A DNA stretch of 32,929 bases from Microbacteriaceae bacterium PS02332 (GCA_029959645.1 JASCOJ010000016.1:1-32929), one strand, 5' to 3'; numbered from the stretch's first letter, positions 19,813 to 28,561 are shown. Notes: a model not told the origin generated them from the letters alone. Numbers and translations are program-made.

Positions 19813-20571
19813 TCAGCAGCGGCCGACGGTCCGGAGGCCCGACTCGCTGAGCGGCAGGGCGTCCGCCGTGATGCGGACGGTCGCCGCCGACGGCGTGATC
19901 CGCAGGGCGCGCACCCGGAGCTGCTCCGGCAGGAACCGCGCGGTGCACACCGGCACGGCGACTCCTGAGACCCCGGGGATGCGGTCGAGGTCGAGCCCGA
20001 GCGAGGAGTTCACGATCCGGACGGTCTTCGGGGTGATGGTGAGACCGCGTCCGTCGGAGCGGACGGCGACACGGCCGTCGGCGGCGTACTGGATCTGGTA
20101 GCCGAGCACCGCCGTCTTCCCGCGCAGCTCGACGCCGCCGGCGATGAGCCGCAGACGCTCGAACAGCGGCGAGTACTTCGACAGGTCCGACACCGCGTCG
20201 GAGGCGAGGCGGACGGTGCCGTCCACGTTCCGCACGGAGCCCTTGCCGTCGACCGGGACGTCGTGCACGGTGACGTCCGCGGCGAGCGGGACGCCGTCGA
20301 CGGTGAGCCGGCGCGAGGAGATCGCCACGTCGTCGAGGGTGCCGCGCAGGAGCTGCGGGATCACGACCCCGTCGGCGTGCGCCTCGACGGTGCCCGTGGT
20401 GCCGTCGGGCAGCGACTGCTCGACCTGCTGCGCGATCATCCGGTCGACGACCCCGCGCAGGACGAACTCGGCGACGACCACGACGACGGCGAGGACCACC
20501 ACGAGGACGACGAGCACGATCGCGACCGTCCGGCCGCGGTGCTTCCGGGGTGCGCTGCTCGCCGAGGTCAT
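19813..20571 (-). CDS. DUF2993 (LmeA-like) membrane-anchored protein
   Basis: This 252-residue protein has a short basic N-terminus, one strong membrane helix at about residues 15-37 and an extracytoplasmic beta-rich domain. The pattern of that domain (short Gly/Asp turns between hydrophobic strands, VAISSRRLTVDGVPLAADVTV) resembles the DUF2993 family. Mycobacterial LmeA of that family affects lipomannan elongation and binds phospholipid. Function here is unknown. It lies between argS and lysA, genes adjacent in many actinobacteria. The ATG at 20571 is the only good start. Confidence 0.7.
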   Translation of the reverse strand: MTSASSAPRKHRGRTVAIVLVVLVVVLAVVVVVAEFVLRGVVDRMIAQQVEQSLPDGTTGTVEAHADGVVIPQLLRGTLDDVAISSRRLTVDGVPLAADVTVHDVPVDGKGSVRNVDGTVRLASDAVSDLSKYSPLFERLRLIAGGVELRGKTAVLGYQIQYAADGRVAVRSDGRGLTITPKTVRIVNSSLGLDLDRIPGVSGVAVPVCTARFLPEQLRVRALRITPSAATVRITADALPLSESGLRTVGRC

Positions 20572-20617
20572 GTCGACGACCCTGCCAGCCGCGGCCGAGA
20601 ACCTGCCCGGACGCCCA

Positions 20618-22288
20618 CTACATGCGCTCGGGCGCGCTCACACCGAGCAGCCCGAGGCCGTTGCGGACGACCTGCCCGGTGGCGTCGTTCACCCAGAGGC
20701 GGGTGCGGTGCAGGTCGGTGACGGCCTCGTCGCCGAGCGGGGTCACGCGGCAGGCGTCGTACCAGCGGTGGTACAGCCCGGCGAGCTGCTCGATGTACCG
20801 CGCGATGCGGTGCGGCTCGCGGAGCTCCGCCGCCTGCCGGACCACCCGCGGGTACTCGGCGATCGCCCCGAGCAGGGCGCCCTCGGTGTCGTGGGTCAGG
20901 AGCGACGCGTCGAACGCCGACCGGTCCACGCCGGAGGCGGCGGCGTTGCGGGCCACCGACTGCGTACGGGCGTGGGCGTACTGCACGGTGAAGACGGGGT
21001 TGTCGTTCGTCCGCTTCGTCAGCAGGTCGAGGTCGATGTCGATCGCGGTGTCGCTGGCGAACCGCACGAGCGAGTACCGCCCGGCGTCGACACCCACGGC
21101 GTCGACGAGGTCCTCCATCGTGACGATCGTGCCGGCGCGCTTCGACATGCGCATCGGCTCGCCGTCCTTGAGCAGGTTGACCATCTGCCCGATGAGGATC
21201 TCGAGGTTCGTGCCCGGCTCGTCGCCGAACGCCGCGCACATCGCCATCATCCGACCGACGTAGCCGTGGTGGTCCGCGCCGAGCATGATGAGGTTCCGCT
21301 CGAACCCGCGCTCGCGCTTGTCGAGGTAGTACGCCAGGTCGCCGGCGATGTAGGCGGGCTCCCCGTCCGACTTGATGACCACGCGGTCGCGGTCGTCACC
21401 GAAGTCGGTCGTCCGGAGCCACTGGGCCCCCTCGGCCTCGTACATGTGGCCGTTCGCGCGGAGTCGTTCGATGGCGCGCTCGACGGCCTTCGACTCGTGG
21501 AGCTCGTTCTCGTGGAAGTACACGTCGAAGTCGACGCCGAAGTCGTGCAGCGACGCCTTGATGTCGGCGAACATGAAGTCGACGCCCTCGCGCCGGAACA
21601 GCTCCTGCGCTTCGTCGCGGGGCAGGTCGCGCACGTCGGTCGTCGCCGGCAGGGTCGCGATGACCCGCGCGGCGATCTCCGCGATGTAGGCGCCGCCGTA
21701 GCCGTCGTCCGGGGTGGGCTCCCCCAGCGCGCTGGCGACCAGGGACCGGGCGAAGCGGTCGATCTGCGCGCCGTGGTCGTTGAAGTAGTACTCGCGGGTG
21801 ACGAGACCGCCCTGCGCCTGGAAGACGCGGGCGAGGCTGTCGCCGACCGCGGCCCACCGGACGCCGCCCATGTGGATGGGCCCGGTCGGGTTCGCGGACA
21901 CGAACTCGAGGTCGATGCGCACGCCGTCGTAGAGGTCGCCGTGGCCGAACGCCTCACCCTGCTCGACGACGGTGCGGGCGACCTCGCCGGCCGCCGCCGC
22001 GTCGAGCGTGATGTTGATGAACCCCGGGCCGGCGACGTCGACCGAGGCCACGCCGTCGAGTTCGGTCAGCTCGCCGGCGATCTCGGTCGCGAGCTCACGG
22101 GGGTTCGTCCCGAGGCGCTTCGCGAGCTGCATGGCCGCGTTCGACGCCCAGTCGCCGTGGGCCCGGTTCTTCGGGCGCTCCAGGGCGACGTGCGACTCCT
22201 GCACGGAGACGGTGTCGGCGGCGCCTCGTCGCTCGACGATCCCGGTGAGGATCGACAGGTACGCGGCGGAGAGTTCGGCAGGGGTCAC
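20618..22288 (-). CDS. argS: Arginyl-tRNA synthetase
   Basis: This 556-residue class I synthetase charges tRNA-Arg. The HIGH-equivalent motif is [10 protein letters not shown] with HMGG at residues 139-142, the KMSKS-equivalent is MSKRAGT at 381-387, and the C-terminal DALR-type anticodon domain begins at about 430. The GTG at 22288, giving [10 protein letters not shown], is preferred over upstream extensions that overlap the divergent promoter region. A TAGACT hexamer lies exactly 8 bases before it. A tRNA-Arg(CCG) gene lies 0.7 kb upstream. Confidence 0.96.
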   Translation of the reverse strand: MTPAELSAAYLSILTGIVERRGAADTVSVQESHVALERPKNRAHGDWASNAAMQLAKRLGTNPRELATEIAGELTELDGVASVDVAGPGFINITLDAAAAGEVARTVVEQGEAFGHGDLYDGVRIDLEFVSANPTGPIHMGGVRWAAVGDSLARVFQAQGGLVTREYYFNDHGAQIDRFARSLVASALGEPTPDDGYGGAYIAEIAARVIATLPATTDVRDLPRDEAQELFRREGVDFMFADIKASLHDFGVDFDVYFHENELHESKAVERAIERLRANGHMYEAEGAQWLRTTDFGDDRDRVVIKSDGEPAYIAGDLAYYLDKRERGFERNLIMLGADHHGYVGRMMAMCAAFGDEPGTNLEILIGQMVNLLKDGEPMRMSKRAGTIVTMEDLVDAVGVDAGRYSLVRFASDTAIDIDLDLLTKRTNDNPVFTVQYAHARTQSVARNAAASGVDRSAFDASLLTHDTEGALLGAIAEYPRVVRQAAELREPHRIARYIEQLAGLYHRWYDACRVTPLGDEAVTDLHRTRLWVNDATGQVVRNGLGLLGVSAPERM

Positions 22289-22296
22289 GGCGCACG

Positions 22297-22302
22297 AGTC
22301 TA
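22297..22302 (-). promoter_or_regulatory. Candidate leaderless -10 element of argS
   Basis: TAGACT on the minus strand ends 8 bases before the argS GTG. No -35 match is evident 16-18 bases upstream. The spacing equals that at lysA and the synthetase gene. Confidence 0.5.
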
Positions 22303-22347
22303 CCGGGCCGCTCAGGTGCCGCCCGGACCCCTCCCGGGGCGATGCAC

Positions 22348-22353
22348 CATCAT
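22348..22353 (+). promoter_or_regulatory. Candidate leaderless -10 element of the lipoprotein gene
   Basis: CATCAT on the plus strand ends 8 bases before the ATG at 22362. It is a weaker match than the TAGNNT elements, but the spacing is identical, and the gene has no Shine-Dalgarno sequence. Confidence 0.35.
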
Positions 22354-22361
22354 GGTCCGTC

Positions 22362-22946
22362 ATGACCACCCGCAGCCTCCGGGCGATCAGGACCGCCGCG
22401 ATCGCCGTCCCCGCGGTGCTCGTGCTCGCCGCCTGCTCCGGCGGTGGCCCCGCGCCGACCGCCAGCCCCTCCGCCCGCGCCGGCGTCGTCGGCGAGCGGG
22501 TCGACCAGACCTGTGCCGAACTCGTGCCGGCGTCGACGTTCGCCGTCTACGGGCAGTCCTTCTCGCTCGACCGGAGCGCGCGGCCGGCGAAGGGGTCCGC
22601 CGCGGCCCAGGTCGCCGCACAGCGCGGGCGGGTCTGCACGTGGCGGGCCGACGACGGCCAGACGATCACCGTCGCGGTCGCGCACCTGCCGGCGACGACG
22701 CGCACGGCGCTGAAGGACACGCTGTTCGAACAGGGCGGCTCGGTGCCGACCTACACGGTCGAGGGGTACTTCGCGCTGCGGGACGGCACCGGCCGCGCGG
22801 ACGCGTTCCCCGACCCGTACTGGATCACCACGACGTCGACCCTGTTCACCGAACCCGGGACGGCACAACCCGTCGTCGACGCGGTCCGGCACGCGGTCGC
22901 GCCGGGCGCCTCCGCACCGGCACCGTCCGCCGCCGCGACGCCGTAG
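22362..22946 (+). CDS. Secreted lipoprotein of unknown function
   Basis: This 194-residue protein begins with a positively charged n-region ([10 protein letters not shown]), a hydrophobic core and the lipobox LAAC with the lipidated cysteine at residue 25. A Gly/Pro/Ala/Ser linker follows. The mature domain holds two more cysteines (DQTCAEL and RVCTWRA), a possible disulfide. I do not recognise the domain. It is divergent from argS across a 73-base gap. The ATG at 22362 is chosen because it places the signal peptide at the N-terminus; the open frame upstream is antisense to argS. Confidence 0.8.
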   Translation: MTTRSLRAIRTAAIAVPAVLVLAACSGGGPAPTASPSARAGVVGERVDQTCAELVPASTFAVYGQSFSLDRSARPAKGSAAAQVAAQRGRVCTWRADDGQTITVAVAHLPATTRTALKDTLFEQGGSVPTYTVEGYFALRDGTGRADAFPDPYWITTTSTLFTEPGTAQPVVDAVRHAVAPGASAPAPSAAATP

Positions 22947-22980
22947 GCCGGAGGCGTGCGGGAGGGGGTCGGAGACCTGC

Positions 22981-22986
22981 TACGGT
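22981..22986 (+). promoter_or_regulatory. Candidate -10 element of the tRNA-Arg gene
   Basis: TACGGT lies 14 bases before the mature tRNA 5' end, a usual distance for a tRNA promoter with a short 5' leader. No clear -35 is seen in the GC-rich upstream sequence. Confidence 0.3.
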
Positions 22987-23000
22987 TGGTGACACCCCGG

Positions 23001-23072
23001 GCCCCCATAGCTCAGGGGATAGAGCACTGCCCTCCGGAGGCAGGGGCGGAGGTTCGAATCCTCCTGGGGGCA
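23001..23072 (+). tRNA. tRNA-Arg (anticodon CCG)
   Basis: A 72-base cloverleaf can be drawn by hand. The acceptor stem is GCCCCCA with TGGGGGC, the D arm GCTC/GAGC, the anticodon stem CTGCC/GGCAG with loop CTCCGGA, the variable loop GGGC, the T arm GGAGG/CCTCC with loop TTCGAAT, and the discriminator base A. The anticodon is CCG, reading the Arg codon CGG. CCA is not encoded. The gene lies upstream of argS in the opposite orientation. Confidence 0.97.
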
Positions 23073-23150
23073 CTGTGACATCTCCCGCGCCAGCAGGTAC
23101 ATCTCCGCGCAAGCTGTCGTCCTCGCTGCGCTCGGTCGGCAGCGCGCGAT

Positions 23151-23165
23151 GTCGGCTTCGCCGAC
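23151..23165 (+). other. Small GC-rich hairpin downstream of tRNA-Arg
   Basis: GTCGGC-TTC-GCCGAC forms a perfect 6-bp stem with a 3-base loop, 79 bases after the tRNA. A short T/C stretch follows but no T tract, so it is at best a weak terminator or processing signal. Confidence 0.3.
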
Positions 23166-23170
23166 CGTTC

Positions 23171-23282
23171 CCCCGTGCGGACTCCGGCGGTGACCTCGCC
23201 TCCCCGTGCGGACTCCGGCGGTGACCTCGCCTCCCCGTGCAGACTCCGGCGGTGACCTCGCCTCCCCGTGCAGACTCCGGCG
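23171..23282 (+). repeat. Tandem repeat, 31-bp unit, about 3.6 copies
   Basis: The units start at 23171, 23202, 23233 and 23264, each beginning CCCCGTGC and containing ACTCCGGCGGTGACCTCG. Units 1 and 2 read GCGGACT and units 3 and 4 GCAGACT, so the array grew by duplication after one substitution. The fourth copy stops after about 19 bases. Each unit contains the short inverted repeat GGCG/CGCC. It fills most of the gap between tRNA-Arg and the synthetase gene. Confidence 0.93.
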
Positions 23283-23343
23283 AGGGGTGGTGGCGCGTGT
23301 TGCCCGGCCGACCGGTGTTCTCCTCCGCGACACGTGGGGGGCC

Positions 23344-23349
23344 TAGGAT
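23344..23349 (+). promoter_or_regulatory. Candidate leaderless -10 element of the peptide synthetase gene
   Basis: TAGGAT ends exactly 8 bases before the GTG at 23358, identical in hexamer and spacing to lysA. It lies 61 bases after the tandem repeat. No -35 is visible. It also supports the GTG as the true start. Confidence 0.5.
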
Positions 23350-23357
23350 CGCGCGGC

Positions 23358-26300
23358 GTGACGACCACCGAACAGCCGGAGCTCGCGCGGGGTGACCAGG
23401 CGGCCGCGCCGCGCACCCTGCTCGACGTCCTCACGGCGACCGCCGCGGCCCACCCCGACGCGCTCGCGCTGGAGAGCCCCGAAGGCGCGCTCGACTCCCG
23501 GGCGCTGCTCGCCCTCGTGCACGACCGCGCCGACGACCTCGCGCGCCACGGCGTCCGTCGGGGTGACCGGGTCGGCATCCGGATCCCCTCGGGCGGCCGC
23601 GACCTCTCGGTGTCGATCCTCGCCGTCCTCGCCGCCGGTGCCGCCTACGTGCCCGTCGACGCCGACGACCCGGAGGAACGCGCCGCCCTGGTGTTCGGCG
23701 AGGCCGACGTCGTCGGGGTCATCGGTGCCGGTGGTGTCCTCCGCGACCGCGACGGCACCGCGATGCCCGTCACCGACCCCGCGGCGAGCGCCGAGCCCCC
23801 GACCGTCGACGACGACGCCTGGGTGATCTTCACGTCGGGCTCGACGGGGGTGCCGAAGGGCGTCGCCGTCACGCACCGGTCCGCGGCGGCGTTCGTGGAC
23901 GCCGAGGCGCGGATGTTCCTGCGGTCGGCGCCGATCGGCCCCGGGGACCGGGTGCTCGCAGGGCTCAGCGTCGCGTTCGACGCGTCGTGCGAGGAGATGT
24001 GGCTCGCCTGGGGGCACGGTGCGTGTCTGGTGCCGGCGCCGCGGTCGTTGGTGAAGAGCGGCGTGGACCTCGGTCCGTGGCTCATCGCGCACGGGATCAC
24101 GGTCGTGTCGACCGTCCCCACGCTGGCGGCGCTGTGGCCGGACGACGCGCTCGAGTCCGTGCGGCTCGTCGTCTTCGGTGGTGAGGCGTGCCCGCCGGAA
24201 CTCGCGGCGCGCATCGCCTCCCGGGACCGTGAGGTCTGGAACACGTACGGGCCGACGGAGGCGACCGTGGTGGCGTGCGGTGCCCTCCTCGACGGGAGCA
24301 CGCCGGTGCGGATCGGGTTGCCGCTCGACGGGTGGGACCTGGCGGTGGTCGACGCCGCCGGGGAGCGGGTCGCGCCGGGTGCGGTGGGCGAGCTCGTCAT
24401 CGGCGGGGTGGGGCTCGGCCGCTACCTCGACCCGGCGAAGGACGCCGAGAAGTACGCGCCGTTCCCGCAGCTCGGGTGGGAGCGGGCGTACCGGAGCGGG
24501 GACCTGGTGCGGTACGACCCCGAGGGGCTCGTGTTCCAGGGTCGTGCGGACGACCAGGTGAAGCTCGGTGGGCGGCGCATCGAGCTCGGTGAGGTCGATG
24601 CGGCGCTCCAGGCGCTGGAGGGTGTCGCGGGCGGCGCTGCGGTGGTGCAGCGGACGCCGGCGGGCAACCAGGTGCTCGTGGGCTACGTCGCGCCGGTCGC
24701 CGGAGTGACACTGGACACCGTGGCCGCGACCGCCCGGCTGCGGGAGGAGCTGCCGGCCGCGCTCGTGCCGCTCCTGGCGGTGGTGGACGTCCTGCCGACG
24801 CGGACCTCCGGCAAGGTGGACCGGGCGGCGCTCCCCTGGCCGCTGGCGGGCGCGACCGGCACGGACCTGCCGCCGACGGTGGCGTGGATCGCCGAACGGT
24901 GGTCGGCGGTCCTCGGGGTGCCGGTCACCGGCGTCGACGACGACTTCTTCGCCGCCGGGGGTGGCTCGCTCACGGCGGCGCAGCTGGTGTCGGCGATCCG
25001 GGAGCGGTACCCGACCACCACGGTGGCGGACGTGTACGACCATCCGCGCATCGGTGCGCTCGCGGGCGCGCTCGACGCCTCCGGTCCGGTGGCCGCCGTG
25101 ACCCGGGACGTCGCACCGGTGCCGCCGCGGACGGGGCTGCTCCTGACCCTGCTCGGGCTGCCCCTGCAGGTGCTCCGAGGGGTACGGGTGCTGAGCTGGA
25201 CGGCGCTGGTCGCCGCGGTCCTGCACGCCACGACGATGCCGTTCCTGCCGGTGATGCCGTGGCCGGTCCTCGTGCTCGCCCTGCTGCTGTTCGTCTCCCC
25301 CGCGGGGAAGATGACGATCACGGTCGTCGCCGCCCGGCTGCTGCTGGCCGGGGTCCGGCCGGGCGACCACCCGCGCGGTGGGTCGGTGCACGTGCGGGTG
25401 TGGCTCGCGGAGCGGGTCGCCGAGGCGGTGGACGGGCCCTCCACCGCGGGTGCGCCGTGGATCAGCTACTACGCACGGGCGCTCGGTGCGACGGTCGGGC
25501 GGGACGTCGACCTGCACACGCTGCCGCCGGTGACGGGGATGCTCACGGTCGGCAAGCGGGCGTCGATCGAGCCCGAGGTCGACCTCACCGGGCACTGGGT
25601 CGACGGCGACGTCTTCCGGCTCGGGCGTGTGCACGTGGGTGCGGACGCGGTCGTGCACAGCCGGTCGACCCTCATGCCGGGGGCACGGGTGGGCCCGGGT
25701 GCCGAGGTCGAGGCCGGCTCCGCCGTCGCCGGGGTCGTGCCCGCCGGGGAACGGTGGGCCGGGTCCCCCGCGGCGCGTACGGGGTCGGCTCGACACGGCC
25801 GGGAGGCCCGCCCCGCCGCCCCGAAGCGGTGGCTCCTCGCGTACGGGGCCGGGTCGGTCGCGGTCGCCGGGCTGCCCGTCGTCGGGGTGGCCGCCGGCGT
25901 GGCGGTGCTGGCGGCCGTGGTCGGTCGCCCGGCCTCGATCGGCGCTGCCCTCGGTCCGGCGCTGCTCGCGGTCCCCTTGGCGACGGTCGTCGCCGGTGTC
26001 GTGTACGCCGGGCTCGTGGTCGCCGTGGTCCGGCTGCTCGGGTCCGGGCTCAGCGCCGGTCGGCACCCGGTGCGGTCCCGCGTCGGCTGGCAGGCGTGGA
26101 CCACCGAGCGGGTCCTCGACGCGGCACGCACCCTGCTGTTCCCGCTCTACGCGAGCCTCGTCACGCCGCTGTGGCTGCGGCTGCTCGGGGCGCGGGTGGG
26201 TCGGGACACCGAGATCTCCACCGTGCTGCTCATCCCCGCGCTGACCCAGATCGCGTCCGGTGCGTTCCTCGCCGACGACACCATGGTCGCGACGTACGAG

Positions 26301-27236
26301 CTCGGCGGCGGTCGTGTGACGATCGGCCGGTCGAAGGTCGGCCGTCGGGCGTTCCTCGGCAACAGCGGCATGACCGGGGCCGGGCGGTCGGTCCCGCGCG
26401 AGGCGCTCGTCGCCGTGCTCTCCGCCGTGCCGAAGAAGGCGAAGCGCGGCTCGTCGTGGCTCGGGAGTCCCCCGGTCCGCCTCCGCCGGGCGGCGACGCA
26501 GTTCGACGAGGAGCGCACCTTCCGCCCGCCGACCCGGCTGAAGGTCGCCCGCGGTGCGTGGGAGCTGCTGCGGCTGCTCGCCCCGATGGTGTCCGCGGGC
26601 ATCGCGCTCGGCGTCACCACGGGCCTCCTGGCCCTCTGGGCGGCGGTCGGCATCGGGTGGACGGTCCTGCTCGCCGGTCCCGTCCTGATCGCGGCCGGAG
26701 CCGTCGCGGCCGCCGTGTCGACGCTCGCGAAGTGGGTGTTCGTCGGTCGGATCACCGCCACCGAGCACCCGCTGTGGTCCTCGTTCGTCTGGCGGAACGA
26801 GGTGCAGGACACGTTCGTCGAGACCGTCGCCCGGCCGTGGTTCGCCGAGCAGGCCATCGGCACCCCCGCACTGACCGCGTGGTTGCGGAGCCTCGGGGCG
26901 ACGATCGGCCGCGGGGTCTGGTGCGAGACGTACTGGCTGCCGGAGGCCGACCTCGTCACGATCGGCGACGGCGCGACGGTCGCCCGCGGGACCGTCGTGC
27001 AGACGCACCTGTTCCACGACCGGGTGATGCAGCTCGACCGCGTCACCCTCGACGTCGGCGCGACCCTCGGCCCGCACGGCGTGGTCCTGCCCGCAGCCGG
27101 CATCGGGCGCGGCGCGACCGTCGGGCCCGCCTCGCTCGTGATGCGCGGCGAGCAGGTCCCCGCCGGGACGCTCTGGGCCGGCAACCCGATCAGTCCGTGG
27201 GAGCACCCGCCTTGGCGCGGCTCCGTGGCAGACTGA
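23358..27236 (+). CDS. Pls/PosA-type non-ribosomal peptide synthetase (epsilon-poly-L-lysine synthetase-like)
   Basis: This 1292-residue protein has the order of parts of epsilon-poly-L-lysine synthetase. The adenylation domain (about 20-500) shows FTSGSTGVPKG (158-168), FDAS (207-210), NTYGPTE (295-301), GRADDQVKLGGRRIE (395-409) and the catalytic lysine K486 in RTSGKVDR. The carrier domain (about 505-575) has S537 in GGGSL for phosphopantetheine. Then come six predicted membrane helices in pairs (about 595-622 with 629-663, 825-853 with 863-893, 1073-1097 with 1099-1127). After each pair is a left-handed beta-helix domain with hexapeptide repeats (about 705-805, 940-1035, 1175-1278). No condensation or thioesterase domain is present. 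In Pls the tandem soluble domains link free lysine repeatedly. Substrate and product here are inferred. The GTG start has a TAGGAT element 8 bases upstream. Confidence 0.9.
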   Translation: MTTTEQPELARGDQAAAPRTLLDVLTATAAAHPDALALESPEGALDSRALLALVHDRADDLARHGVRRGDRVGIRIPSGGRDLSVSILAVLAAGAAYVPVDADDPEERAALVFGEADVVGVIGAGGVLRDRDGTAMPVTDPAASAEPPTVDDDAWVIFTSGSTGVPKGVAVTHRSAAAFVDAEARMFLRSAPIGPGDRVLAGLSVAFDASCEEMWLAWGHGACLVPAPRSLVKSGVDLGPWLIAHGITVVSTVPTLAALWPDDALESVRLVVFGGEACPPELAARIASRDREVWNTYGPTEATVVACGALLDGSTPVRIGLPLDGWDLAVVDAAGERVAPGAVGELVIGGVGLGRYLDPAKDAEKYAPFPQLGWERAYRSGDLVRYDPEGLVFQGRADDQVKLGGRRIELGEVDAALQALEGVAGGAAVVQRTPAGNQVLVGYVAPVAGVTLDTVAATARLREELPAALVPLLAVVDVLPTRTSGKVDRAALPWPLAGATGTDLPPTVAWIAERWSAVLGVPVTGVDDDFFAAGGGSLTAAQLVSAIRERYPTTTVADVYDHPRIGALAGALDASGPVAAVTRDVAPVPPRTGLLLTLLGLPLQVLRGVRVLSWTALVAAVLHATTMPFLPVMPWPVLVLALLLFVSPAGKMTITVVAARLLLAGVRPGDHPRGGSVHVRVWLAERVAEAVDGPSTAGAPWISYYARALGATVGRDVDLHTLPPVTGMLTVGKRASIEPEVDLTGHWVDGDVFRLGRVHVGADAVVHSRSTLMPGARVGPGAEVEAGSAVAGVVPAGERWAGSPAARTGSARHGREARPAAPKRWLLAYGAGSVAVAGLPVVGVAAGVAVLAAVVGRPASIGAALGPALLAVPLATVVAGVVYAGLVVAVVRLLGSGLSAGRHPVRSRVGWQAWTTERVLDAARTLLFPLYASLVTPLWLRLLGARVGRDTEISTVLLIPALTQIASGAFLADDTMVATYELGGGRVTIGRSKVGRRAFLGNSGMTGAGRSVPREALVAVLSAVPKKAKRGSSWLGSPPVRLRRAATQFDEERTFRPPTRLKVARGAWELLRLLAPMVSAGIALGVTTGLLALWAAVGIGWTVLLAGPVLIAAGAVAAAVSTLAKWVFVGRITATEHPLWSSFVWRNEVQDTFVETVARPWFAEQAIGTPALTAWLRSLGATIGRGVWCETYWLPEADLVTIGDGATVARGTVVQTHLFHDRVMQLDRVTLDVGATLGPHGVVLPAAGIGRGATVGPASLVMRGEQVPAGTLWAGNPISPWEHPPWRGSVAD

Positions 27237-27244
27237 CCGGCACC

Positions 27245-28561
27245 GTGAAGCAGACCGACCCAGCCGCCGACCCGTACACCCCGCACAGCGGCGACCGACG
27301 CTGGTCGAGCCTCCACGTCGACCTGCGGCTGGACTACCGGGTCGCGACGAACCGGCTCGACGCGACCGCCACCGTCACCGCCCGGGCGGCGGAGACCCTC
27401 GACCGGGTCGTGCTCGACCTGCACGGGCTCTCCGTCGACCGGGTCGACGTCGACGGGGTGCGCGCGAAGAAGGTCGCGGTCGGCACGCACAAGACGACCG
27501 TCACCCCGGCCACACCGATCGCCGCCGGTGCGGAGTTCGCCGTGCACGTCCGCTACCGGGGCACCCCGCGCCCGGTGCGGAGCCCCTGGGGCACGCTCGG
27601 GTGGGAGGAACTGGCCGACGGCCTCATCGTCGCCAGTCAGCCCGTCGGTGCCCCGTCCTGGTTCCCGTGCAACGACCGGCCCGACGACAAGGCCACCTAC
27701 CGGATCGAGCTCACCTGCGAGGCCGGCTACGAGGTCGTCGCGAACGGTGCGCTGCTCGGTCGTGAGCGGACGGGCCGCGGTACCCGGTGGACGTACGCGG
27801 TCACCGAACCGATGGCGACGTACCTCGCCACCGTGCAGATCGGGCGCTACCGGACGACGGCACTCCGGGGTGCGGCGGTCCCCGTCGCGGTGCACCACCC
27901 GGCAGACCTGACCACCGCCGTGCGGACCGACTTCGGCCGGGTCCCGGAGATGATCGCCCTGTTCGTCGACCGCTTCGGCCCGTACCCGTTCGCCGCGTAC
28001 GGCGTGGTCGTGACCGACGACGAACTGGAGATCCCGCTCGAGGCGCACGGCCTCGCGGTGTTCGGACGGAACCACGTCGACGGCGCGCACGGCACCGACC
28101 GGCTCATCGCCCACGAACTCGCCCACCAGTGGTTCGGCAACTCGGTCACCCTCGGCCGGTGGCGCGACATCTGGTTGCACGAGGGGTTCGCCTGCTACGC
28201 CGAGTGGCTCTGGTCCGAGCACTCCGGGAGCGCCTCCGCGGACGAGCTCGCCCGGGCCCACCACGCCGGGCTCCTCACCCAGCCGCAGGACCTCGTCGTC
28301 GCCGACCCGGGCGCGCGGGACATGTTCGACGACCGGGTCTACAAGCGCGGCGCACTCGCCCTGCACGCCCTGCGGCGGACGATCGGCGACGCCGCCTTCA
28401 CCACCGGGCTCCGGGACGTCACCACCCGGCACCGGCACGGGACCGTCACGACGCCCGACGTCGTCGCCGCGTTCGCCGCGGCCGCCGGCACCGGCACGGA
28501 CGCGGTCCGGCTCGTCCTCGGGCCGTGGATCGACGAGCCCGGGGTCCCGGACCTGCCCTAG
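27245..28561 (+). CDS. M1-family zinc metallo-aminopeptidase
   Basis: This 438-residue protein has the M1 zinc site HELAH (290-294) with the third ligand E313 in WLHEGFACYAEW, exactly the HExxH-x18-E spacing, and the transition-state tyrosine Y366 in RVYKRGALALHALR. The usual GxMEN exopeptidase motif is replaced by IPLEAHGLAVF, keeping the glutamate. The protein stops soon after the catalytic domain, half the size of PepN, and has no signal peptide, so it is probably cytoplasmic. It begins eight bases after the synthetase, implying co-transcription. The epsilon-poly-lysine-degrading enzymes described from Streptomyces albulus are also zinc aminopeptidases, so a trimming or self-protection role is plausible. 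The GTG start has no good ribosome-binding site. Confidence 0.9.
   Translation: MKQTDPAADPYTPHSGDRRWSSLHVDLRLDYRVATNRLDATATVTARAAETLDRVVLDLHGLSVDRVDVDGVRAKKVAVGTHKTTVTPATPIAAGAEFAVHVRYRGTPRPVRSPWGTLGWEELADGLIVASQPVGAPSWFPCNDRPDDKATYRIELTCEAGYEVVANGALLGRERTGRGTRWTYAVTEPMATYLATVQIGRYRTTALRGAAVPVAVHHPADLTTAVRTDFGRVPEMIALFVDRFGPYPFAAYGVVVTDDELEIPLEAHGLAVFGRNHVDGAHGTDRLIAHELAHQWFGNSVTLGRWRDIWLHEGFACYAEWLWSEHSGSASADELARAHHAGLLTQPQDLVVADPGARDMFDDRVYKRGALALHALRRTIGDAAFTTGLRDVTTRHRHGTVTTPDVVAAFAAAAGTGTDAVRLVLGPWIDEPGVPDLP

Noticed and set aside
23171-23282. CRISPR array
   Set aside because: The repeats are directly adjacent with no unique spacers between them, and no cas genes are present.
23343-27206. 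Long open frame (about 1287 codons) on the minus strand opposite the synthetase gene
   Set aside because: It is an Arg/His/Pro/Asp-rich shadow typical of antisense frames in very GC-rich DNA. The plus strand has unmistakable domain motifs.
24884-27244. An N-terminal extension of the M1 peptidase overlapping the synthetase gene
   Set aside because: The extension is Arg/Gly/Pro-rich shadow sequence. M1 homology begins shortly after the GTG at 27245.
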